From assembly GCF_037203705.1 (NCBI RefSeq), contig NZ_JBBCAT010000003.1:310001-374000 (forward strand): 64,000 nucleotides of DNA, written 5' to 3'. This document shows positions 27,915-36,340 of the stretch, in pieces (within the stretch, counting starts at the first letter, position 1; the number at the start of each line of letters is the position of its first letter). A model generated the notes under the pieces. It ran no database searches. It had not been told where the DNA came from and saw nothing but the letters and a program-made list of their open reading frames with translations. Both the position numbers and the translations under genes were made by a program. This stretch comes from Prosthecomicrobium sp. N25 (GTDB taxonomy: Bacteria > Pseudomonadota > Alphaproteobacteria > Rhizobiales > Ancalomicrobiaceae).

Positions 27915-28370
27915 ATGTTCGGAGCCATGAGCCTCCGCAGGTCCATCCTCTACGGCTTCTTCTTCATCGTCCTGGCGATCGGAGCCGCGGTCGCCTATCG
28001 CGGCGTCTCGGCACAGACGGAAGCCGACCGCGCCCGCCTCTCCGGCATGGCCGGGGAAGCGGCGCCGATCATCGCCGTGCTCGATCGCGTCCGGAAGGAG
28101 CGCGGCGCGCTGCCGCACGGCGCCGAGGATCTCGCCGGACTCCTGCCCGAGGGCGTGCTCGCCGAGGAGATCGGCTACATCCTCCGCTTCGACACCGGCA
28201 CGGCCCCCGGCTGGCTCTTCGTCGCCGCGCCCGGTGGCCACGGCTACGAGCTGTCCCGCCGCCTCGGCGAGGAGGCCAGGCTCCTCTACCAGGACGAGGA
28301 CGGCAAGGGCCGCTGGCTCTGGGATCCGGGCGACGGCACCGGCCCGGCCCCGGTCGACCTCGACCCCTGA
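27915..28370 (+). CDS. Membrane-anchored protein of unknown function
   Basis: A 151-residue protein with one N-terminal transmembrane helix (about residues 10-28) and an outside domain. The domain has a short helix (IIAVLDRVRKERGALP near residue 52) that recalls the start of type II pseudopilin-like or DUF-type small periplasmic proteins, then strands around WLFVAAPGGHGYELSRRLG. Its style suggests a fold with conserved tyrosines and tryptophans, but no family is named. Starts 27915 and 27927 are both possible. The gene is divergent from the secreted-protein gene. Confidence 0.65.
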   Translation: MFGAMSLRRSILYGFFFIVLAIGAAVAYRGVSAQTEADRARLSGMAGEAAPIIAVLDRVRKERGALPHGAEDLAGLLPEGVLAEEIGYILRFDTGTAPGWLFVAAPGGHGYELSRRLGEEARLLYQDEDGKGRWLWDPGDGTGPAPVDLDP

Positions 28371-28386
28371 GCCTGCGGACGCGGAC

Positions 28387-29058
28387 CTAGCGCAGGAACG
28401 GATTGCTCGCGCGCTCGTCGCCGATGCGGCTCATCGGCCCGTGGCCCGGCAGGAACACGAGGTCGTCGCCGAGCGGCAGGACCTTCTCGGTGATCGAACG
28501 GATCAGGGTGGCGTGGTCGCCGAAGGGCAGGTCCGTCCGGCCGATCGAGCCACGGAACAGGACATCGCCCATGAAGGCGAAGCGGGCCTCGGGCTGCACG
28601 TAGACGAGGCTGCCGGGCGAGTGCCCGGGGCAGTGCAGCACGTCGAAGCCGATGCCGCCGATCGTCAGCCGATCCCCCTCGTCGAGCCACCGGTCGGGCG
28701 TGACCGCGCGCGCGCCGGTCAGGCCGAAGCGCGCCGCAGACTGCGGGAGCCCGGCGAGGAGCGGCGCCTCCGCCCGGTGCGGCCCCTCGATCGGGATCGT
28801 CGCGCCGGTCCTGGCTTCGAGCCGCTCCTTGAGCTCCGCGGCGCCGCCCGCGTGGTCGATGTGCCCGTGGGTGAGCACGATCTTCTCGACCCGGCAGCCG
28901 AGCTGGTCGATGCCGGCCAGGATGCTCTCCACATCGCCGCCGGGGTCGATGACGGCGCCGACGCCGGTCGCGGTTTCCGTCAGGATCGAGCAGTTCTGCT
29001 GGAACGGCGTCACCGGCACGATGGCGATCCGGAACGGCGGCTCGGCGGCGTCGGTCAT
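28387..29058 (-). CDS. Metallo-beta-lactamase-fold hydrolase (glyoxalase II-like)
   Basis: A 223-residue MBL-fold enzyme. The binuclear metal motif is T-HGHIDH (H64, H66, D68, H69); further ligands are in HCPGHSPGS near residue 153, MGD-VLF near 175, and PGHGPMS near 213. This is the layout of YcbL/glyoxalase II-like thioesterases that hydrolyse small thioesters such as S-lactoylglutathione. The opening FQQNCSILT is also typical. ATG 29058 has GAGG eight bases upstream; a longer frame exists but lacks one. Confidence 0.88.
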   Translation of the reverse strand: MTDAAEPPFRIAIVPVTPFQQNCSILTETATGVGAVIDPGGDVESILAGIDQLGCRVEKIVLTHGHIDHAGGAAELKERLEARTGATIPIEGPHRAEAPLLAGLPQSAARFGLTGARAVTPDRWLDEGDRLTIGGIGFDVLHCPGHSPGSLVYVQPEARFAFMGDVLFRGSIGRTDLPFGDHATLIRSITEKVLPLGDDLVFLPGHGPMSRIGDERASNPFLR

Positions 29059-29284
29059 GGGATGTCCTCTCGGGGCTTGTGTCGGCTTCCCTATAGCGGC
29101 GGGGCCCGCCGCCTGCCACCCGTCGACGTGGAACGCCGCGCGCTTCCGGGGCGCGGCGTTCACACGAAGAGTTGAAATCGGCTTCCGCAGCGTTCATCCC
29201 GGGGTCAGCCGACGGATGATCTCCTTGCGACACCAAGGACGGCCAGCCCCGACACGAGGGCCGCGGGCAAGGGGAGTTGCAGCC

Positions 29285-29986
29285 ATGAAGCCGACCACCA
29301 TCTTCGTCTCTTCCATCGTGGCCGTGTTCCTGGGGGCCGTCGGAGTCCAGTTCGTTCCCGGCGCCACCCGCGCCGACGCCTCCGGGACCGCTGCGGCGGC
29401 GCCCGCCGCGACGCAGCCCCGACAGGCCGCGACCCAGCCGGACGCGACCCGGGTGGCCGCGGTCCTTCCGGCCACCGGCCCGGTCGCCGCGCCGCCAGCT
29501 GGCGAGGGGCCGGACGTCGCCAGGCCGCTGGAGACCCGGCCCGCCGTGCCGGCGCCGCGCTTGAGCCAGGTCGCCCCCGCCCCGGCGCCCGCGCCCGCGC
29601 CGGCCGCCGCGCCGGTGCAATCGGCCGCGCCCCCCGCTGTCGCGCTCGCCGGCGAGTTCCGCAACGCCGACGCCGGCCACAAGGGCTCCGGGCGGGTCGA
29701 GATCGTGAAGACCGAGAAGGGCTACGAGGTGCGGCTCGCGCCCGGCTTCGCCACCACCCGCGGCCCCGACCTCGAACTCTGGCTCGTCTACCACGGGGAT
29801 CCGCGCAAGCAGTCCGACGTCACCAAGTCCAAGTACGTATCGCTCGGCCGACTGAAGAGCTTCACCGGCGAACAGACCTATGCGGTGCCCGCCGGGGTGG
29901 ACCCGACCGCCTTCAAGTCGGTGGTCGTGTGGTGTGAAGACTTCAGCGTCCTCTTTGCCTCCGCCCCGTTGAAAGCCGCCCGCTGA
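29285..29986 (+). CDS. Membrane-anchored DM13-domain protein
   Basis: A 233-residue protein with an N-terminal hydrophobic anchor (about residues 6-24) and a long linker rich in Ala and Pro (about 30-120). A DM13 domain follows (about 122-230), opening with LAGEFRNADAGHKGSGRV and containing LELWLVYHGDP near 165, and ending in VVVWCEDFSVLFASAPL. DM13 has been proposed as an electron-transfer or redox module with a conserved cysteine (present here in WCEDF). ATG 29285 follows GGGGAG. Confidence 0.85.
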   Translation: MKPTTIFVSSIVAVFLGAVGVQFVPGATRADASGTAAAAPAATQPRQAATQPDATRVAAVLPATGPVAAPPAGEGPDVARPLETRPAVPAPRLSQVAPAPAPAPAPAAAPVQSAAPPAVALAGEFRNADAGHKGSGRVEIVKTEKGYEVRLAPGFATTRGPDLELWLVYHGDPRKQSDVTKSKYVSLGRLKSFTGEQTYAVPAGVDPTAFKSVVVWCEDFSVLFASAPLKAAR

Positions 29987-30324
29987 CAGGTCTCCTCGAC
30001 ACGCGAGAATTGCAAGAAGTAACGATACCCCCGCTCCGCTGCGGAAGGAAGGATCGGAATTGCGACGAATTGGAGCGTCCGACGCCGCCCGCCGTAAGCC
30101 CCGTGCCAACAAAAACCCGCGGCGGCCTTGCCCTTTCGCTGGGTCTCGGTCATAAACTTGAGGGGTGGCGGTTCGGCACTTTGGACGTGGCGGTCGGCGC
30201 GGCCGTGTTCTTCGGGAATAGCGCGCATTCCGGTCCCGACGAGGATAACGATACTGCCGGAATCCGCCCCGCGTAAGCGGGGTGCGAAGCACTATGGGGG
30301 CATCCCCGCGGGAAAGGGCTTGGA
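29987..30324 (+). promoter_or_regulatory. Long upstream region of the cold-shock protein gene
   Basis: About 340 bases without a supported gene. Near its end two hairpins occur: CCCCGC-gtaa-GCGGGG (30267-30282) and GGGG-cat-CCCC region (30297-30307). Together with the run before the ribosome-binding site, they could form a structured 5' leader of the type known for cspA. That is inferred from structure and position only. Confidence 0.35.
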
Positions 30325-30978
30325 ATGAGGGATCGTGGTTTCGGCGGTCGCGGTGGAGGCGGCGATCGCGGTGGGTTCGGCGGGCGGGACCGTGGCGGGT
30401 TCGGTCGCGACGAGGGCTTCAGCGGCGGCGGCGGCGACCGCGGGTTCGGTGGTGGCGACCGGGGCGGCTTCGGCGGTCGCGGACGTCGTGAATTCGGAGA
30501 TCAGGGCAGCGGCGGCTTCGGCGGCGGCGGCTTCGGTGGTGGTGGTGACCGCGGCTTCGGCGGCGGCGGTGGTCCTGGCGGCGGCTTCGGCGGCGGTGGT
30601 CCTGGCGGCGGCTTCGGCGGCGGCGGTTTCCGTCCGCGCCGGCGCTTCGAGGGCGAGGAAGCCGGGGCCGAGGGCGGTTTCCGTCCGCGTCCGCCGGTCG
30701 ATCGCGGCCCGCGGCAGAACGGCACCGTCAAGTTCTTCAATGCCGAAAAGGGCTATGGCTTCATCACGCCCGACGAGGGCGGCGCGGACGTTTTCGTCCA
30801 CGTCAGCGCGGTCGAGCGCTCCGGCCTCGGCGTGCTGGACAAGGGCCAGAAGATCTCCTTCGAGACCGAGCCGGACAAGCGCGGCAAGGGTCCCAAGGCC
30901 GTGAACCTGCAGGTCCTCTCCGGCGGCGCCGAGGGTGCCCCGGGCACCGAGGACCAGCCGATGATCGACGAGGACTGA
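30325..30978 (+). CDS. Cold-shock domain protein with Gly/Arg/Phe-rich N-terminal region
   Basis: A 217-residue RNA-binding protein. Residues 1-130 are a low-complexity region of FGG, RGG and GGDRG repeats, and residues 131-197 are a cold-shock domain with RNP1 KGYGFITP (142-149) and RNP2 VFVHVSA (156-162). The usual bacterial Csp is about 70 residues, so the N-terminal region is a large addition. RGG/FGG-rich tails bind RNA and promote condensates in eukaryotic RNA-binding proteins; an effect of that kind here is inference. The gene is preceded by a long leader and closed by a strong terminator. Confidence 0.92.
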   Translation: MRDRGFGGRGGGGDRGGFGGRDRGGFGRDEGFSGGGGDRGFGGGDRGGFGGRGRREFGDQGSGGFGGGGFGGGGDRGFGGGGGPGGGFGGGGPGGGFGGGGFRPRRRFEGEEAGAEGGFRPRPPVDRGPRQNGTVKFFNAEKGYGFITPDEGGADVFVHVSAVERSGLGVLDKGQKISFETEPDKRGKGPKAVNLQVLSGGAEGAPGTEDQPMIDED

Positions 30979-31009
30979 TCGGCCTCTTCCGATCGGACCT
31001 GCCGAATTC

Positions 31010-31040
31010 GCCCGCACCGTCGCGCACGGTGCGGGCTTTT
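31010..31040 (+). terminator. Rho-independent terminator of the cold-shock gene
   Basis: An 11-bp stem (31010-31020 with 31026-31036), a 5-base loop and TTTT directly after it. Confidence 0.88.
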
Positions 31041-31087
31041 GCATTTGGGGCCCGCCGTCCCACCGCCCGTCAGCCCGAGCCGTCCCC

Positions 31088-31966
31088 ATGAACTACCGCC
31101 ACGCCTACCACGCCGGGAACTTCGCGGACGTGCTGAAGCATGCCGTCCTGACGCGCCTGATCGTCCTCCTGCAGAAGAAGGACGCCCCGTTCCGCATCCT
31201 GGATACCCACGCCGGGGTCGGCGTCTACGATCTGGCGGCGCCGGAGGCCGAGAAGACCGGCGAATGGCGGACCGGCATCGCCCGGCTCCTCGCGGCCGCG
31301 CCGCAGCCGGACGTCGCCGCCCTGCTGGCGCCCTATCTCGGGGCCGTCCGCGCCGCCAACTCCCTCCCCTCCGATCCGGCTGCCGCCGCGCCCCCCGCCG
31401 CCCTGCAGCGCTATCCGGGCTCTCCCCTGCTCGCGCGGTCGCTTATGCGCCGGGTCGACCGCCTGACCTTGACCGAACTGCACCCGGCCGACGCCGCCGC
31501 CCTCTCGGCGCTCTTCGCCGGCGACGTGCAGGTGCGCGTCGTCGAGCTCGACGGCTGGCTCGCCCTGAAGAGCTTCCTGCCCCCGAAGGAGCGCCGCGGG
31601 CTCGTGCTGGTGGACCCGCCCTTCGAGGCGCCCGGCGAGTTCGATCGCCTGGTCGGAGGGCTCGCCGCCGCCCACCGGCGCTTCGCCACGGGCGTCTACG
31701 CCCTCTGGTACCCGATCAAGGACGAGGCCGAGGTCGCCCGCTTCGCCCGCGCCCTGGTCGCCAGCGGCCTGCGCCGCCTCCTGCGCGTGGAGTTGCGCAC
31801 CCGTGCCGTCGAGCCCGGACGCCCCCTCTCCGGCTGCGGCCTCGTCCTCCTGAACCCCCCATGGACGCTCGACGACGAGCTCGGCCGCCTGGCCCCGGCG
31901 CTGGCGCGCATCCTGGCGGAAGGCCCCGGCGCGGGGGCCCGGGTCGACTGGCTCGTGACCGAGTAG
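31088..31966 (+). CDS. rlmJ: 23S rRNA (adenine(2030)-N6)-methyltransferase RlmJ
   Basis: A 292-residue enzyme of the RlmJ/YhiR family. It opens with the diagnostic MNYRHAYHAGNFADVLKH and contains the SAM-binding LDTHAGVGVYDL near residue 38. The catalytic LVDPPFE lies near 176, and ALWYPIKD follows near 206. It methylates A2030 of 23S rRNA in the cytoplasm. Length is close to the E. coli protein (280). It is transcribed alone. Confidence 0.95.
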   Translation: MNYRHAYHAGNFADVLKHAVLTRLIVLLQKKDAPFRILDTHAGVGVYDLAAPEAEKTGEWRTGIARLLAAAPQPDVAALLAPYLGAVRAANSLPSDPAAAAPPAALQRYPGSPLLARSLMRRVDRLTLTELHPADAAALSALFAGDVQVRVVELDGWLALKSFLPPKERRGLVLVDPPFEAPGEFDRLVGGLAAAHRRFATGVYALWYPIKDEAEVARFARALVASGLRRLLRVELRTRAVEPGRPLSGCGLVLLNPPWTLDDELGRLAPALARILAEGPGAGARVDWLVTE

Positions 31967-32070
31967 CCGCAGCGTCCCGGCGATCGCGCGACCCCTCGAT
32001 GCCGGCTCTTGACCCCCTCGCGGCCCTCGCGCAATTTGCCCGGGGACATCCGGGTCCTTGAGGAATCGCC

Positions 32071-32517
32071 ATGATCCGCCGCTTCGCCGCCGCCCTGCTC
32101 GCCTCCAGCGTCCTCGCCGCGACCACGCCCGCCTCCGCCGGCATCCTCGACGCCATCCTGCTGGGCCAGCCGAGCGACGTGCCCGTCTGCCACGACCCGG
32201 CCGTCATCGGCGAGATCCACAGCAAGTTCCAGCACGCCGACCGGGAGGTCCTGAAGCGCGGCCTCGTCCTGGAGACCGTCGACCGCATCCAGGAGACCTA
32301 CTTCGGCCAGCTCAACGCGCCCGGCTCCACATTGCGCCGCTTCTGCAAGGCCGACGCCCACATCAGCGACCGCCGGCATCCCTCCGCACTCTACTACCTG
32401 ATCGAGCAGGACTACGGCTTCGTCGGCATCACCTGGAACGTCGAGTTCTGCGTGATCGGCTACGAGCCCTGGCGCGTCCACGACGGCAATTGCCGCACCG
32501 TGCGCAAGTGGTGGTGA
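32071..32517 (+). CDS. Secreted protein of unknown function
   Basis: A 148-residue protein with a Sec signal peptide (about residues 1-23, cleavage after ASA). The mature part has four cysteines and ends in CRTVRKWW; the core segments KADAHISD and the aromatic EQDYGFVGITWNVEFC recur in alphaproteobacterial proteins of unknown function. Its stop overlaps the GTG of the RNase T2 gene (GTGA), so the two are coupled. Confidence 0.78.
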   Translation: MIRRFAAALLASSVLAATTPASAGILDAILLGQPSDVPVCHDPAVIGEIHSKFQHADREVLKRGLVLETVDRIQETYFGQLNAPGSTLRRFCKADAHISDRRHPSALYYLIEQDYGFVGITWNVEFCVIGYEPWRVHDGNCRTVRKWW

Positions 32518-33182
32518 GCACCGTGCCGGCGCTCCGGACGGCGCGCGCCGCCGCCCTCGCGCTGGCCGCCCTCGTCCAGGCCGCCCCGGCCGGCGCCGGC
32601 GACCGCCCCGGCGATTTCGATTTCTACGTCCTGTCCCTGTCCTGGTCGCCGAGCTATTGCGAGGCGGAAGGCGACCGTCGGCGCGATGCCCAGTGCGAGC
32701 GCCCCTTCAGCTTCGTCGTGCACGGTCTCTGGCCGCAGCGCGAGCGCGGCTATCCGGCGGATTGCCCCACCGCCGCCGGCCGATTGCCCGACGCCCTGAT
32801 CCGCGCCCAGCTCGACATCTTCCCGGCCTTCGGCCTCATCATCCACCAGTGGCGCAAGCACGGAACCTGTTCGGGACTGACCCCCGCCGACTACTTCAAG
32901 GCCGCCCGCCGCGCCTACGAGGCCGTCCGCGTCCCGGCGGAGTTCGAACGTCTCGCCAGCCCGCGGATGGTCGGCGTCGGCGATGTCGAGGACGGGTTCC
33001 GGAAGTCCAATCCGGGCCTCGACCCGGACGAGATGGCGGTCACCTGCGACGACCGCCGCCTGCGCGAGATCCGCATCTGCTTCACCCGCGACCTCTCCGG
33101 CTTCCGCAGCTGCCCCGAGGTCGATGGCGATGCCTGCCGGCGCTCCCGCGTCTTCATGCCGGCCGTCCGCGGCGGACGCTGA
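32514..33182 (+). CDS. Secreted ribonuclease T2
   Basis: A 222-residue periplasmic or extracellular RNase T2. A signal peptide (about residues 1-29) is followed by both catalytic segments: CAS1 FVVHGLWPQ with H70, and CAS2 HQWRKHGTC with H111, K115 and H116. Six or more cysteines are spaced as in the family. It cleaves single-stranded RNA through 2',3'-cyclic phosphates without metal. GTG 32514 overlaps the previous stop; GTG 32523 is an alternative. It is followed four bases later by the DUF1176 gene. Confidence 0.93.
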   Translation: MSTVPALRTARAAALALAALVQAAPAGAGDRPGDFDFYVLSLSWSPSYCEAEGDRRRDAQCERPFSFVVHGLWPQRERGYPADCPTAAGRLPDALIRAQLDIFPAFGLIIHQWRKHGTCSGLTPADYFKAARRAYEAVRVPAEFERLASPRMVGVGDVEDGFRKSNPGLDPDEMAVTCDDRRLREIRICFTRDLSGFRSCPEVDGDACRRSRVFMPAVRGGR

Positions 33183-33185
33183 TCC

Positions 33186-34235
33186 ATGGCCAGGTCCCGG
33201 ACGGCCCTGTCGCGTCTTCTCCCCGCCTGCCTCGCCGCCTGCCTCCTCGGGGCCGGCGAGCCGCGCGCGCAGGGGGCCGACAAACAGGTCGAGGGCTGGG
33301 CCCTGCGCTGCGAGGCGGAGACCTGCCGGGCGAGCCGGCCCTCCGAGAGCGGCCGGCAGGTGCTCCTTCTCGGCCGCTTCCCGGGCCAGGACGCCCTGTC
33401 GGTCGGCTTCGCCGCGCCGGGCGCCATCCCGGACCGCGAGCGCCCCGTCTCGCTCCGGCTCGACGGCAAGGCGATCGGCACCCTGGCGCCCGACCGCGGC
33501 TACCAGCCGCTCGAGCGGCCGGAGGCCTTCTGGATCCTGGATACGCGCCTGGCCGGCCAGATCGTCCAGGCGGGCGCCGCGGACCGGCTGCTGCGCATCG
33601 AATACCTCGACGTGACGGGCGCTGCCTTCGACGCCGATTTCCGGCTGGACGGCCTCGCCGCCGTCACCGCCGCCATGGACCAGGCGCTCGGACGCAAGAT
33701 CCGCCGTGACGCCGCCGTCGCCCCCAAGGGGCTCGCGCCGGCCCCGGCGGTCGCGAAGGCGGAGCTGATCGCCCGCCAGGGCCTGCCCCCGCGCCTCGTG
33801 GAACGCCACCGTGCCGCCAGCGACTGCGAGGACCCCGCGTCGCCGCTCCTGAAGCCCATCCCGCCCGTGATCGGCCCCCTGTCGAAGACCGCGATGCTCT
33901 ACGCCGTGCCCTGCGCGGCCTCGGGCGGGGAGGTCTCCTACCGCCTGTGGGTCGTGGAGTCCGGCGAGATCGGCGGCATCACGCCGCTCTACTTCGCGCT
34001 CTACGACGAGACCTTCGGCTGGCGCGGCACCGATCTTCTCCCCAACGTCGCCTTCGACCCGCGCGAGGCGCGCCTCACCGCCCGTTCCACCGCCCGCAGC
34101 GACGCCGCCTGCGGCAGCCGCGGCCAGTGGCGCTGGAAGGACTACGGCTTCGCCCTGGAAGATTTCCGCTCCGCCCCCGACTGCGCCAAGGGCGCGAATC
34201 CCGCCGACTGGCCCCGCGTTTTCCCCACGCGGTGA
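33186..34235 (+). CDS. Secreted DUF1176 protein
   Basis: A 349-residue exported protein with a signal peptide (about residues 1-29). The first half resembles the invasion-associated-locus-B-like style (WALRCEAETCRAS near residue 38). The second half is DUF1176: YAVPCAASGGEVSYRLWVV near 237, LYFALYDETFGWRG near 270, and the ending CGSRGQWRWKDYGFALEDFR. The function is unknown. It lies in a run of small exported proteins with the RNase T2 gene and begins four bases after it. Confidence 0.85.
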   Translation: MARSRTALSRLLPACLAACLLGAGEPRAQGADKQVEGWALRCEAETCRASRPSESGRQVLLLGRFPGQDALSVGFAAPGAIPDRERPVSLRLDGKAIGTLAPDRGYQPLERPEAFWILDTRLAGQIVQAGAADRLLRIEYLDVTGAAFDADFRLDGLAAVTAAMDQALGRKIRRDAAVAPKGLAPAPAVAKAELIARQGLPPRLVERHRAASDCEDPASPLLKPIPPVIGPLSKTAMLYAVPCAASGGEVSYRLWVVESGEIGGITPLYFALYDETFGWRGTDLLPNVAFDPREARLTARSTARSDAACGSRGQWRWKDYGFALEDFRSAPDCAKGANPADWPRVFPTR

Positions 34236-34353
34236 TCCGAAGGCGCGGGTCGCGGGCCGGCCCCTCTCCAGACCCCGGCACCGACCGATACGCGGGCCCG
34301 CCCGGCGACGCCGCCGAACGTGTCTCGCCCGAGGGCAGGCCGGATTAACAGCC

Positions 34354-34662
34354 TCACCGCACCGCCCGGTCGTAAGCGGTCGCCACGTGCCTCAGCCTCT
34401 GGGCGACCACCATCCGCTCAACCGCGGCCGACCATCCCTCGCTCACCCCGTCCGTCAGGTCCCTGTGGAAGGCGCGGAGGGGCTCGACCAGGGGAGCGGG
34501 GAGGTGCCGGCTGACCGCCGGTGTGCCGGCCGCGTAGGCGGCGAGGACGAGAACGGGAAGCTTCAGCATCGCAGGCTCGAGACAGGTGATGACGTAACGG
34601 TATGAGCCTCCCCTTGCCTCTGCGTAACCGATCTCCTTCCACTTGTCGGGATCCTGTCGCAT
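34354..34662 (-). CDS. Small protein of unknown function
   Basis: A 102-residue protein with a mostly hydrophilic N-terminus, a hydrophobic middle (about residues 34-46, LKLPVLVLAAYAAG) and a helical, basic C-terminus (VERMVVAQRLRHVATAYDRA). AGGG precedes the ATG at 34662. No family is recognised. It is convergent with the DUF1176 gene and divergent from the GST gene. Confidence 0.55.
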   Translation of the reverse strand: MRQDPDKWKEIGYAEARGGSYRYVITCLEPAMLKLPVLVLAAYAAGTPAVSRHLPAPLVEPLRAFHRDLTDGVSEGWSAAVERMVVAQRLRHVATAYDRAVR

Positions 34663-34762
34663 CGTTTTCCCTGAATGCGAATGGACCGACCCGAGGCGCT
34701 TGCCGGCTCCGGCCCGGACCCGGTATCGATGGGCTCCGGACTCACGCCTCAGGAACTCACCG

Positions 34763-35371
34763 ATGCTCGTCCTGCGCTCCTCCCCGCCCTCCCCCTTCGG
34801 CCGCAAGGTTAAGATCGCTGCCGCCCTGCTCGGCCTCGCCGACCGGATCACCATCGAGATCGCCGACACCACCGACCCGAACGACTCGCTGCGCCGCCAG
34901 AACCCCCTGGGCAAGATCCCGGCGCTGGTGCTCGAGGACGGGATGGTGCTGTTCGACAGCCGCGTGATCCTGGAATATCTCGACCTCCTGGCCGGCGGCG
35001 GCCGCATCATCCCCGCCGCGCTCGGCCCCCGCATGGCCGCCCTGCGGCTCCAGGCCCTGGCCGACGGGCTCATGGACGCCGCGCTCCTGCAGGTCTACGA
35101 GATGCGCTTCCGCAACGAGGGCGAGCGCAGCACCGCCTGGACCGCCAACCAGGCCGGCAAGGTGGAGCGTGTCCTCGCCCACCTGGAGTCCGAACCGCCC
35201 TCCGCGACAGGCACGCTCGGGGTCGGGGAGATCGCGGTGGCCTGCGCGCTCGGCTACCTGGACCTTCGCTTCGAGGGCCGCTGGCGCGCCGGACATCCGC
35301 GCCTTGTCGCCTTCCTGGACGCCTTCGCGGCCCGGGTCCCGGCCTACGAGGCGACCCGCGTCAAGCCCTGA
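34763..35371 (+). CDS. Glutathione S-transferase family protein
   Basis: A 202-residue GST with a thioredoxin-like N-terminal domain (about residues 1-78) and a helical C-terminal domain. The active-site start is SPPSPFGRKVKI (Ser-Pro-Phe type), the cis-proline is in LGKIPALVLEDG, and the glutathione-binding acidic-serine pair is LFDSRVILEYL. It would act in the cytoplasm on electrophiles or in maleylacetoacetate-type reactions. AGGAAC lies before ATG 34763. It is followed by the AIM24-like gene 24 bases later. Confidence 0.9.
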   Translation: MLVLRSSPPSPFGRKVKIAAALLGLADRITIEIADTTDPNDSLRRQNPLGKIPALVLEDGMVLFDSRVILEYLDLLAGGGRIIPAALGPRMAALRLQALADGLMDAALLQVYEMRFRNEGERSTAWTANQAGKVERVLAHLESEPPSATGTLGVGEIAVACALGYLDLRFEGRWRAGHPRLVAFLDAFAARVPAYEATRVKP

Positions 35372-35395
35372 GGCCACTCACGAGGAGCCACCCCC

Positions 35396-36247
35396 ATGGT
35401 GTTCGGATCGGTCCCTTCCTTCCCCGTCGCCCGCCACCAGCGCACGTCGGCGTCGGACGACATCGATTTCGAGATCAAGGGTGCCGAGATGCAGTTCGTG
35501 GAGATCGAGCTCGATCCCGGCGAGTCGGCCATCGCCGAGGCGGGCAACATGTTCTTCAAGGCGCCCTCGATCGACATGACCACCGTCTTCGGCGACGGCT
35601 CGGCGCAGTCCCAAGAGGGCGGCTTCTTCGGCAAGCTGGTCTCCGCCGGCAAGCGGCTGGTCACCGGCGAGAGCCTGTTCACGACCGTCTTCACCCACCA
35701 GGGCCAGGGCAAGGCGCGGGTCGCCTTCGCGGCCCCCTACCCGGGCCACATCCTCGCCCTCAAGCTCACGGAGGTCGGCGGCGTCCTGATCTGCCAGAAG
35801 GACTCGTTCCTCTGCGCCGCCCGCGGCGTCAGCCTCGGCATCCACTTCCAGCAACGCATCCTGACCGGGCTCTTCGGCGGCGAAGGCTTCGTCATGCAGC
35901 GCCTGGAGGGCGACGGCTGGGTCTTCTTCCACTCCGGCGGCACGCTCGTCCAGCGCGACCTCGCGCCCGGCGAGGAGATCCACGTCGACACCGGCTGCGT
36001 CGCCGCCTACACGGCGACGGTCGACTTCGACCTGGTGCGCGCCGGTTCGGTGAAGTCCATGCTGTTCGGCGGCGAGGGCATCTTCTTCGCCCGGCTGGTC
36101 GGACCGGGCCGGGTCTGGATGCAGAGCCTGCCCTTCTCGCGCCTGGCCGGCCGCATGCTGGCCGCCGCGCCGCAGACCGGCGGAAGTTCCGAGGAGGGCA
36201 GCCTCCTCGGCGGCATCGGGCGCATCCTGGACGGCGACAACCGCTGA
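35396..36247 (+). CDS. AIM24/TIGR00266 family protein
   Basis: A 283-residue beta-rich protein of the AIM24 (DUF124, TIGR00266) family. The conserved features are VEIELDPGESAIAEAGNMFF near residue 34, YPGHILALKL near 115, and the FFHSGGTLVQRDLAPGE segment near 180. Family members fold as a triple beta-roll; their role is unknown in bacteria, while the yeast relative acts in mitochondrial membrane organisation. The family is often found next to metabolic and membrane genes. It follows the GST gene closely. Confidence 0.88.
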   Translation: MVFGSVPSFPVARHQRTSASDDIDFEIKGAEMQFVEIELDPGESAIAEAGNMFFKAPSIDMTTVFGDGSAQSQEGGFFGKLVSAGKRLVTGESLFTTVFTHQGQGKARVAFAAPYPGHILALKLTEVGGVLICQKDSFLCAARGVSLGIHFQQRILTGLFGGEGFVMQRLEGDGWVFFHSGGTLVQRDLAPGEEIHVDTGCVAAYTATVDFDLVRAGSVKSMLFGGEGIFFARLVGPGRVWMQSLPFSRLAGRMLAAAPQTGGSSEEGSLLGGIGRILDGDNR

Positions 36248-36266
36248 GCACCCCGCACGCGCATGA

Positions 36267-36295
36267 AGGCGGAGCCCTGGCCTCGGACTCCGCCT
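36267..36295 (-). terminator. Hairpin between the AIM24 and porin genes
   Basis: An 8-bp stem (36267-36274 with 36288-36295) with a 13-base loop, lying between the two convergent genes. It lacks a T run of note. Confidence 0.4.
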
Positions 36296-36340
36296 CCTGT
36301 CGTCGGCCGGGCCGGAGCCGGGCCGCCGCAACCCGCCGGG

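Noticed and set aside
34643-34762. Forty extra N-terminal residues for the GST
   Set aside because: The GST fold begins at ATG 34763, which has its own ribosome-binding site.
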